From Bacteroides sp. (GTDB lineage Bacteria > Bacteroidota > Bacteroidia > Bacteroidales > Bacteroidaceae): 5,541 bases of DNA. Both the position numbers and the translations under genes were made by a program. Below the pieces are notes generated by a model. That model was given only the letters and a program-made list of their open reading frames with translations. It searched no databases and was not told the DNA's origin. Positions 1-3,437 of this stretch are shown here, in pieces; within the stretch, counting starts at the first letter, position 1; every line of letters begins with the position of its first letter. The stretch spans positions 1 through 5,541 of the forward strand of contig DXOJ01000673.1 in NCBI GenBank assembly GCA_019412865.1, in the 5' to 3' direction.

Positions 1-43
1 GTGTGTCCTTGACAGGGTGTCCTGACGAATAGGAGATAAGAAG

Positions 44-211
44 ATGGTTTTTGCGCATCGCCCCCGACTCCAGTTATTCAGAGCGATCGAAAGCGACAAG
101 TGGTATTGCAAACTCTCTGAGATAAAGGTACTTAATATAACGCCTTCCTCTCATTTTGCGCCTCATATTAACACACGGATAGTGAATCACGAGATAGGAA
201 TCTCAGGATAA
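44..211 (+). CDS. Candidate small ORF, 55 aa, unrecognised
   Basis: This ORF starts with ATG at 44 and has a Shine-Dalgarno-like AGGAG at 31-35, 8 nt upstream. It directly follows a TAG stop (30-32) of an open frame that enters from the left edge, which is a common operon arrangement. The protein would begin MVFAHRPRLQLF and be mixed in composition, with no membrane segment or motif that I recognise. A strand-symmetric terminator lies 37 nt beyond its stop and would serve it as well as the convergent gene at 321-713. ORFs this short arise often by chance, and I cannot assign a family. Confidence 0.22.
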   Translation: MVFAHRPRLQLFRAIESDKWYCKLSEIKVLNITPSSHFAPHINTRIVNHEIGISG

Positions 212-247
212 ATCTGTACTGCCATTTGTCAGAGGAAAAACATAAGA

Positions 248-282
248 AAAGCGACTCAGAAAACATGCCTCCGAGTCGCTTT
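248..282 (-). terminator. Intrinsic terminator, possibly bidirectional
   Basis: A perfect 10-bp inverted repeat, AAAGCGACTC at 248-257 and GAGTCGCTTT at 273-282, surrounds a 15-nt loop. Read on the minus strand the hairpin is followed by a T-rich tail (TTTTCTTAT). It sits 39 nt beyond the stop of the minus-strand gene at 321-713, as expected for its terminator. On the plus strand the tail is weaker (TTTGTTCTAT) but could still end transcription from the left. Confidence 0.8.
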
Positions 283-320
283 GTTCTATCTAAGAATTTG
301 TGTTCAGAAACTCAAATCCA

Positions 321-713
321 TTACGGCATCACCGATCCGCCACCGTCAGAAGGGGGAGCCTGGAAACCAGGCATCCCTGGCGTCACGATTTGATTGGCTG
401 CATCGCGGCGCATGGCCTGAATTCGTTCGATCGTATCTTTAATGCCCTTTTTCGCCGCTTCGCCATAACCCGACACAGCTTCAGCAACAGTTTCAGCAGG
501 GATTTCAAAGGAAATCGGCAATGGGCCCATCTGGGTCATTAAATTTGCTTCGCCCAAGAAAATCATGGGGCGAGAAGCATCACGAGAACCTTCCGGGGTA
601 ATCGGGGTCAACACGTGAATCGTGCCCACTTTGCGGTCCGTGATGAGTTCTTCAGTATAAAGATTGGCGACATCCATCTGAGGGTTGATGTCGTCAAGGG
701 TTTGTTCAGCCAT
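321..713 (-). CDS. Hypothetical protein, 130 aa, outside the transposon
   Basis: The function is unknown and I do not recognise a named family. The sequence reads like a real soluble protein: a mixed N-terminal half with beta-like stretches (GTIHVLTPITPEG near residue 30), a charged helical segment (about 72-105) containing KKGIKDTIERIQAMRRDA, and a Gly/Pro-rich tail ending GGGSVMP. No signal peptide or membrane helix is seen. The ATG at 713 has a GGGAG ribosome-binding site 6 nt upstream (720-724). The gene is bounded by a terminator at 248-282. Its base composition looks more GC-rich than that of the element genes to the right. It begins only about 40 nt from the point where the truncated integrase stops resembling Tn916 Int, so its original promoter may have been replaced. 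I have a vague impression of similar small cytoplasmic proteins in proteobacteria, but I cannot confirm it. Confidence 0.75.
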   Translation of the reverse strand: MAEQTLDDINPQMDVANLYTEELITDRKVGTIHVLTPITPEGSRDASRPMIFLGEANLMTQMGPLPISFEIPAETVAEAVSGYGEAAKKGIKDTIERIQAMRRDAANQIVTPGMPGFQAPPSDGGGSVMP

Positions 714-728
714 GAATAGCTCCCAAAA

Positions 729-1389
729 CTATGAGTTATCAAAAGATTTTTGTAGTTTATAATAGACCTTATCGCTTTTCACAAAGGAAAGCAGGCTTTC
801 TTCCTGCATAGGCGAAAGAGGTATCTTCGGTTCGGTGTCATCCTCAATGACAGTGTTGATATGAAAGTCAAAAGGATTTTTCCTGATACAGTCATCCTGA
901 ATGGCGGTGTAAAAAGCTGCTTTCAGAGAACGCTTATGGTTGCTGATTGTGATAAAAGAGTAGCCTTTTTCTTTCATTCGTAAAGCCCATTCCTTTGCAT
1001 CAGACATTTTCACATTCTCAATGCTGCATGCTCCGATGGTATCTTCTTCAAGTATTCTCATAAGCTGCTTTCGACCTTGTTTTGTACCGTGTCTTACATT
1101 TGCATGATTTCGTATGTGCTTTTCGTAAAGCTGGCATACGGTCATTTTCTTTCCCACAGGGTCAATCCCGTCATCAAGGTCTTTTTGTATTTCCTTGATT
1201 TTTTCACGCAAGGATTTATCCTCACGCTTTCCCTTAGGGGTCTTATCCGTAGGAACTAATTTCCATGCGTATACAAACTGCGGGTTCCCAAAAGTATCTG
1301 TATATTTGTAAGCATATCTCCCGTCTTTTCTCTGGCTCTCACCTGACCGCAAAACTCGGTTCTTGCTGTCCCGTCTTTTTTTCTGACAT
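729..1389 (-). pseudogene. int: Tn916-type tyrosine integrase, frameshifted and C-terminally truncated
   Basis: This remnant matches the N-terminal half of Tn916 Int, a ~405-aa tyrosine recombinase that excises and inserts the element. The arm-binding domain is present (ESQRKDGRYAYKY; the expected start is MSEKRRDSK). So is the core-binding domain, with KMTVCQLYEKH, SDAKEWALRMKEKGYSF and SLKAAFYTAIQDDCIRKNPF. Resemblance stops after KVYYKL (near 753), followed by seven unrelated residues and a TAG, so the whole catalytic domain with its Arg/His/Arg/Tyr residues is absent. The natural ATG (1389-1387) has an AGGAG site (1400-1396) 6 nt upstream, but the run after it has seven A (1382-1376) where six would keep the frame. 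Translation from the ATG therefore stops after 16 codons. The long open frame can only be entered from a TTG at 1406 that overlaps the ribosome-binding site and has none of its own. The extra A could be a sequencing error. The truncation is independent of it. Confidence 0.9.
756..784 (-). promoter_or_regulatory. Candidate promoter inside the int remnant, toward the 130-aa gene
   Basis: On the minus strand, TTGTGA (784-779) and TATAAA (761-756) are separated by exactly 17 nt, all within the last codons of the truncated integrase. A transcript would start near 749 and reach the ATG at 713 with a leader of about 36 nt. The match is imperfect (TTGTGA against TTGACA) and AT-rich DNA gives such matches by chance, so this is only a suggestion of how the gene next to the junction is now expressed. 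Confidence 0.3.
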
Positions 1390-1414
1390 TTTATGCTCCT
1401 TTCCAAGACGGAAA

Positions 1415-1456
1415 GAGCCTTGATATGCTATATCTATTATACCATCGTCAAGGCTC
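1415..1456. repeat. 9-bp perfect inverted repeat around the int promoter
   Basis: GAGCCTTGA at 1415-1423 and TCAAGGCTC at 1448-1456 form a perfect inverted repeat with a 24-nt spacer. The spacer holds the extended -10 of the candidate int promoter. Read-through RNA from xis would carry the complete hairpin, whereas RNA starting at the int promoter (near 1429) would lack the upstream arm. The minus-strand tail CTTTCC is too weak in T for a clear terminator. An operator or an mRNA-stability hairpin between xis and int are the alternatives. Confidence 0.6.
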
Positions 1457-1464
1457 GATCTCCA
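1436..1464 (-). promoter_or_regulatory. Candidate int promoter (extended -10)
   Basis: The minus strand shows TGGTATAAT (1444-1436), a perfect extended -10 element, with a weak -35 TGGAGA (1464-1459) at 17-nt spacing. Transcription would start near 1429, about 40 nt before the int ATG. It would express the integrase separately from xis, which fits a family in which int is needed both with and without Xis. With int broken, this promoter now drives only the remnant. Confidence 0.6.
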
Positions 1465-1668
1465 TTAGATTGTGTCAACCGTATCGATCATTTTTTCAAA
1501 CTGCTTGCGTTTGATCTGAATACGGTTGCCGTTTAATATCACCCAATTTGCAGTAGGATTTTCTTCCGCCAGCTTTCGCAGCTTATTTTCTCCGATGCGA
1601 AAATACTTTGCTGCTTCTTCTATGGTAAGGGTATATTTCTCCCAGATAGGGACATCCGGTTGATTCAT
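1465..1668 (-). CDS. xis: Excisionase Xis, Tn916 type
   Basis: This is a 67-aa winged-helix protein of the Tn916 Xis family, a DNA-bending accessory factor that directs Int toward excision at the element ends. The length is the same as Tn916 Xis and the pattern is close throughout. An N-terminal [13 protein letters not shown] leads into a helix-turn-helix (about 14-36, with [16 protein letters not shown]). The wing follows (about 41-54, [14 protein letters not shown]), then a short C-terminal helix. The ATG at 1668 has an AAAGGGGG site (1683-1676) 7 nt upstream. Its stop lies 75 nt before the natural int start. The gene looks intact while its partner integrase is not, so it could act here only with an Int from another related element. 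It is preceded by a long non-coding leader with its own candidate promoter. Confidence 0.95.
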   Translation of the reverse strand: MNQPDVPIWEKYTLTIEEAAKYFRIGENKLRKLAEENPTANWVILNGNRIQIKRKQFEKMIDTVDTI

Positions 1669-1850
1669 TTCATCGCCCCCTTTCTCAAAATAGGTATAGT
1701 AAAAGTTCTGATATTTATATTTAAGAAAGGCATTACCGGATGGCTGTAAGCTTTAGCCTCACGGGAATTTCACCCCTGCATGGTTCTCATCCAGCCCTAC
1801 CCATTGCCTGCGACGCTTCTAACGCTCGGACTGTGGCTGTAAGGGAGTAT
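1669..1850 (-). promoter_or_regulatory. Candidate structured leader of xis
   Basis: If transcription starts near 1846, xis has a leader of about 180 nt. In minus-strand RNA, CUGGAUG (1794-1788) pairs with CAUCCGG (1742-1736) through six Watson-Crick pairs and one U-G. On the plus strand that position would be an A-C mismatch, so the pairing favours minus-strand RNA. Inside this stem are two small hairpins: GGG/CCC near 1775-1763, and GGCU/AGCC with arms at 1758-1755 and 1745-1742. Together they make a three-way junction. The 10-mer TGGCTGTAAG occurs twice exactly (1741-1750 and 1834-1843), and the upstream copy's CAGCC could pair with GGCUG (1796-1792), competing with the closing stem. I do not recognise a known riboswitch class. 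Confidence 0.4.
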
Positions 1851-1853
1851 CAT

Positions 1854-1882
1854 TATATATTTTGTGCTGTCATGGCTTGCAA
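1854..1882 (-). promoter_or_regulatory. Candidate xis promoter
   Basis: On the minus strand, TTGCAA (1882-1877) is followed after 17 nt by TATATA (1859-1854), with an overlapping TATAAT at 1857-1852 at 19-nt spacing. The -10 is good and the -35 moderate. Transcription would start about 180 nt before the xis ATG. The assignment rests on consensus resemblance alone. Confidence 0.4.
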
Positions 1883-2041
1883 GGTGCTACGCTTGCTTTG
1901 CGGTAGAATATTTCTCGCTCGGCTTCCGGTTAGGAAAGTGTCATGGCGTATTCTCCGCACAGCTAAGGCACAAAAGGAAAGTGTCCGGTTTGCCCTATGA
2001 TACGCCGCCGTTATCTTGCGGGTATATTTGTCAAAGAACAG

Positions 2042-2108
2042 GTTCAAGAATTTCTTGCCTTATCTGCGGAAAGGGGAACGCAGACAGTTACATTCTTAAA
2101 TCTTGAAC
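2042..2108. repeat. Nested inverted repeats spanning the orf8 stop
   Basis: An outer perfect 8-bp pair, GTTCAAGA (2042-2049) and TCTTGAAC (2101-2108), encloses an inner perfect 6-bp hairpin, TCTGCG (2063-2068) and CGCAGA (2079-2084). The downstream end lies inside the last codons of the Orf8-type gene. No T-run follows on the minus strand, so it is unlikely to be a simple intrinsic terminator. It could be an mRNA 3' stabilising structure or a protein-binding site. Confidence 0.5.
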
Positions 2109-2347
2109 ATTAGGACAGCCTGCATGAGCTTTGAGCGAAGGCGATCTCGTATATCCTCGTCTGTGCCGTAATAGGTATTTCCCCGTTCATCGCGGAGCTT
2201 TCTCATAGAAAGGTGTGCGATATAGCCTGCGTAATGATGCACGACAATATTCATTGCCTGCGGCTCTCCTTTAGTTGCGGCTATGATTACCGGATAAGGC
2301 AACAAGCCGCGTTCATTATCGGTTGTTTTACCAGTCTGGGCAGTCAT
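2096..2347 (-). CDS. orf8: Orf8-type helix-turn-helix protein of Tn916 family
   Basis: This is an 83-aa protein of the Tn916 Orf8 type, a small helix-turn-helix domain usually encoded right after the Orf7 sigma-like factor. In Tn916 the two act together as positive regulators of transcription toward xis, int and transfer genes. The family pattern is visible: LLPYPVIIAATKGEPQAMN (about 16-34), HHYAGYIAHLS, then the charged TDEDIRDRLRSKLMQAVL near the C terminus. I chose the ATG at 2347, whose GGAGG (2361-2357) is 9 nt upstream. The ATG at 2353 leaves only 3 nt and is unlikely. The start overlaps the end of the sigma gene by 20 nt, and the ribosome-binding site is within that gene, so the two should be translationally coupled. 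The exact biochemical role of Orf8 is not evident from sequence. Confidence 0.85.
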   Translation of the reverse strand: MTAQTGKTTDNERGLLPYPVIIAATKGEPQAMNIVVHHYAGYIAHLSMRKLRDERGNTYYGTDEDIRDRLRSKLMQAVLMFKI

Positions 2348-2771
2348 AAGCATGTTCCTCCAAATAGCGTTTTAGCAGCTCAAATGAGCTGGTTCTCCGA
2401 TACTGCACCGTGCTTCTTGGAATCTGATAGAGTGCTGCGATTTCCGCATCGCTCATATCAAAGAAGTAGTAGAGCAGGACAGCTCTTCTTTTTTCTTCCG
2501 GCAAGCTGTGGATTGCGTCAGCGATAAGCTTTGCACTCAATTCTTTTCCACCTGCGAAAAAGGTCTGTTCTTCTTTATCTTCCGCAAAGAAATCTTCACA
2601 GGTATAAAGCTGGTTTTCCTCTTTCGGCGTCAGGTCGGAAAAGTTAATTTCGTGTGCCTGCCGCTTCCTAAGCTCCTTATGGGCATTGATACTTTCGTTT
2701 TTCAATGTCCGCTTGCAGAAGCCGTTAAATGCGCAGCGTATCTGCCATTCGGTTCTTTCAGGTTCATTCAT
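2328..2771 (-). CDS. orf7: Orf7-type sigma-70 family regulator of Tn916 family
   Basis: This is a 147-aa protein with a C-terminal sigma region-4 helix-turn-helix, resembling Tn916 Orf7. Region 4 spans about residues 87-138: SLPEEKRRAVLLYYFFDMSD, then EIAALYQIPRSTVQYRR as the DNA-recognition helices, then a LLKRYLEE helix. The N-terminal half (WQIRCAFNGFCKRTLKNE) is basic and has no recognisable region 2, as is usual in this group. The ATG at 2771 is preferred, with AAGGAGG (2786-2780) 8 nt upstream. A GTG at 2780 overlaps that site and is rejected. A perfect 7-bp hairpin (2784-2801) touches the Shine-Dalgarno, and an intrinsic terminator and short ORFs lie further upstream, so expression is probably controlled after initiation. 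In Tn916 the homologue links antibiotic-induced read-through to excision and transfer. By inference it does the same here. Confidence 0.88.
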   Translation of the reverse strand: MNEPERTEWQIRCAFNGFCKRTLKNESINAHKELRKRQAHEINFSDLTPKEENQLYTCEDFFAEDKEEQTFFAGGKELSAKLIADAIHSLPEEKRRAVLLYYFFDMSDAEIAALYQIPRSTVQYRRTSSFELLKRYLEEHAYDCPDW

Positions 2772-2783
2772 GGTATTCACCTC

Positions 2784-2801
2784 CTTTCGCAGCCGCGAAA
2801 G
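2784..2801 (-). repeat. Hairpin at the orf7 ribosome-binding site
   Basis: CTTTCGC (2784-2790) and GCGAAAG (2795-2801) form a perfect 7-bp stem with a 4-nt loop. On the minus-strand RNA the 3' arm runs into the AAGGAGG Shine-Dalgarno of orf7 (2786-2780) and covers its first three bases. It could modulate initiation of the sigma-like protein. Confidence 0.55.
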
Positions 2802-2897
2802 CGGGTAGAATTTCCCCTTTCGTAAACCCTCAACAATGCAGAGCCCAAAACTGCCAAAGATAAGCGAATATTTTTAGAAAAAAGTTTTTGCAGACAC

Positions 2898-2929
2898 AAA
2901 AAATCCCGACTGCGCAGGGCAGCCGGGAT
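2898..2929 (-). terminator. Intrinsic terminator in the orf7 leader
   Basis: On the minus strand ATCCCGGCTGC (2929-2919) pairs with GCAGTCGGGAT (2913-2903) over 11 positions, ten Watson-Crick and one G-U, around a 5-nt loop and followed by a T run (2903-2898). On the plus strand the same position would be an A-C mismatch with no T tail, so it is built for minus-strand transcription. It ends 126 nt before the orf7 ATG. Transcripts must pass it to express orf7, orf8 and, by read-through, xis. Confidence 0.85.
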
Positions 2930-3000
2930 CGGACATGTAAAGATAACTATATGGATATGATTTAACTGCTTAGCTAAATAGGCGCAGAAAAATCCAATGA

Positions 3001-3051
3001 TTAGAAAAATTCTTTTTTTAGTATGGTATTGGAATGACAGAAAATATACAC
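3001..3051 (-). CDS. Candidate leader peptide, 16 aa, GTG start
   Basis: The 16-codon ORF reads MYIFCHSNTILKKEFF if the GTG at 3051 initiates. It has an excellent ribosome-binding site, AAAGGAGGT (3066-3058), 6 nt upstream, which is the main reason to believe it. The GTG lies in the 3' arm, and the Shine-Dalgarno in the loop, of an 8-bp hairpin (3079-3072 with 3055-3048), so initiation would be blocked when that hairpin forms. Its stop is 72 nt before the terminator at 2929-2898. This is the typical arrangement of an attenuation leader peptide. I do not recognise the peptide itself. Confidence 0.45.
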   Translation of the reverse strand: MYIFCHSNTILKKEFF

Positions 3052-3088
3052 GGCGATACCTCCTTTAATGCCGCCGTGTTTTCATAAA

Positions 3089-3190
3089 CTATGACCTGCT
3101 TTGAACTTCCGTTTCTTTACTTATGACAATAACGGCGGTCTTGTATAACTTGTGCATGGTGCTTTTCGCATAAGTGGTATTCTCCTTCAT
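3089..3190 (-). CDS. Candidate small ORF, 33 aa, overlapping the leader peptide
   Basis: ATG at 3190 opens a 33-codon frame beginning MKENTTYAKSTMHKLYKTAV and ending SRS. The composition looks protein-like and it sits where a small Tn916 ORF (orf10) would be expected, but I cannot verify homology. It has no ribosome-binding site of its own, because the only AAGGAG lies inside it. It directly follows the T tail of the terminator at 3191-3234. The 16-codon frame beginning at 3171 uses that AAGGAG and is an alternative reading of the same DNA. Confidence 0.25.
   Translation of the reverse strand: MKENTTYAKSTMHKLYKTAVIVISKETEVQSRS
3121..3171 (-). CDS. Candidate leader peptide, 16 aa, with Pro-Pro
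   Basis: ATG at 3171 opens a 16-codon ORF reading MRKAPCTSYTRPPLLS. An AAGGAG site (3187-3182) lies 10 nt upstream, slightly long but usable. Its Pro-Pro codons (CCG CCG) coincide with segment 1 (3138-3132) of the alternative pairing in this leader, so a ribosome slowed there would prevent segment 1 from pairing. The evidence is positional only. An overlapping 33-codon frame competes for the same bases. Confidence 0.3.
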   Translation of the reverse strand: MRKAPCTSYTRPPLLS

Positions 3191-3234
3191 AAAACAAACC
3201 GGTAATTACAGTTTCATAAACTGTGAATTACCGG
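3191..3234 (-). terminator. Intrinsic terminator of the MATE/KTR cargo operon
   Basis: CCGGTAATT (3199-3207) and AATTACCGG (3226-3234) form a perfect 9-bp outer stem. CAGTTT (3209-3214) and AAACTG (3218-3223) extend it by six pairs around a 3-nt loop, with a small asymmetric bulge. The minus-strand tail is TTTGTTTT (3198-3191). The upstream arm includes the stop codon of the KTR gene, so it ends the cargo transcript immediately, and read-through would be needed to enter the orf7 leader. Confidence 0.85.
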
Positions 3235-3428
3235 CTCTGTGTCTTTGCATCTGGCTCTTTGATGACTGATACATTAAATTGTTTGACGTTGATTAAAGTT
3301 TCCTGTTTGCATTTCGGACAGAACAGCGGAAAGTTTTTCAACTCCGTATCTGTTCTGATCTGCACTCGTGTTTTGTTTTTGCAAACGGGGCATGGTAACC
3401 ATTGTCGTTCGTTGTTTATATAATTCAT
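3228..3428 (-). CDS. orf6: Cysteine-rich KTR zinc-ribbon protein, Orf6 type
   Basis: This is a 66-aa protein with two CxxC pairs, CPVC at residues 13-16 and CPKC at 37-40, spaced as a zinc ribbon. The signature KNKTRVQIR follows the first pair and gives the cysteine-rich KTR family its name. The function of the family is unknown, and nucleic-acid or protein binding is a guess from the fold. In Tn916 a protein of this kind (Orf6) lies directly downstream of tet(M). Here it follows the MATE gene, 9 nt after its stop, so they should be co-transcribed. The ATG at 3428 has no strong Shine-Dalgarno, which suggests translation is coupled to the MATE gene. The gene ends inside a strong terminator. 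Confidence 0.85.
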   Translation of the reverse strand: MNYINNERQWLPCPVCKNKTRVQIRTDTELKNFPLFCPKCKQETLINVKQFNVSVIKEPDAKTQSR

Positions 3429-3437
3429 CTCATAAAA

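Larger units (their letters stand above)
1..320. other. Left flank with no recognised gene
   Basis: No gene that I recognise lies here. An open frame from the left edge ends at the TAG at 30-32 on the plus strand, so the last few codons of a gene beginning outside the window are possible but cannot be supported. A 55-codon plus-strand ORF (44-211) and a perfect hairpin terminator (248-282) are listed separately. Two imperfect copies of GTGTCCTTGAC-like sequence sit at 3-13 and 17-26. A short hairpin, GAGAT/ATCTC with a 4-nt loop, lies near 191-204. Confidence 0.6.
1669..2095. other. 427-nt non-coding interval between orf8 and xis
   Basis: No convincing gene lies here. The open frames on either strand have poor starts and compositions unlike proteins. 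The interval holds a candidate xis promoter (1854-1882), a candidate structured leader (1669-1850) and several repeats. One is an 11-bp direct repeat, AGGAAAGTGTC, at 1932-1942 and 1975-1985. Another is a 7-bp inverted repeat, GGCGTAT/ATACGCC, at 1945-1951 and 2000-2006. A third is a GCAAG/CTTGC hairpin at 1879-1896. This density of symmetry suggests protein-binding or RNA-structure functions in control of xis. Confidence 0.6.
2772..3227 (-). promoter_or_regulatory. Long leader upstream of orf7, attenuator-like
   Basis: No full-size gene lies here, and the divergent orf9 repressor and orf10 that Tn916 carries in this interval are not recognisable. In minus-strand order it holds a 16-codon ORF (3171-3121), a 16-codon GTG-started ORF (3051-3001), an intrinsic terminator (2929-2898) and a hairpin at the orf7 ribosome-binding site (2801-2784). 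Three segments can pair in two exclusive ways: CCGCCGT (3138-3132) with ACGGCGG (3077-3071), or ACACGGCG (3079-3072) with CGCCGTGT (3055-3048). I see no convincing promoter inside it, so read-through from the cargo genes past the 3191-3234 terminator is one possible source of transcript. Confidence 0.55.

Noticed and set aside
1077..1259. Plus-strand 60-aa hydrophobic frame
   Set aside because: It is antisense to the int remnant, which matches Tn916 Int codon by codon in this stretch.
1376..1389. Programmed -1 frameshift at A AAA AAG after the int start
   Set aside because: The heptamer is a classic -1 site, but a -1 shift leads into the third frame. A +1 shift or an mRNA one A shorter would be needed, so programmed -1 shifting cannot rescue int.
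729..1406. A 225-aa intact short integrase beginning at TTG 1406
   Set aside because: The TTG overlaps the ribosome-binding site of the natural ATG and has none of its own. The first residues do not match the family, and the catalytic domain is absent.
1731..1790. Cobalamin or other known riboswitch upstream of xis
   Set aside because: A GGTGAAATTCC stretch recalls part of the cobalamin core, but the remaining conserved segments are absent and xis is not a plausible target.
1740..2106. Plus-strand frames 1740-2000 and 1864-2106, and minus-strand frame 1853-2047
   Set aside because: They lack ribosome-binding sites at the starts and have no recognisable protein pattern. They overlap the repeats and the candidate xis leader.
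2778..2780. GTG start for the Orf7-type protein
   Set aside because: It overlaps the Shine-Dalgarno; the ATG at 2771 has ideal spacing.
2213..2825. Plus-strand frames at 2213-2527 and 2508-2825
   Set aside because: They are antisense shadows of the Orf8- and Orf7-type genes, which have clear families, starts and ribosome-binding sites.
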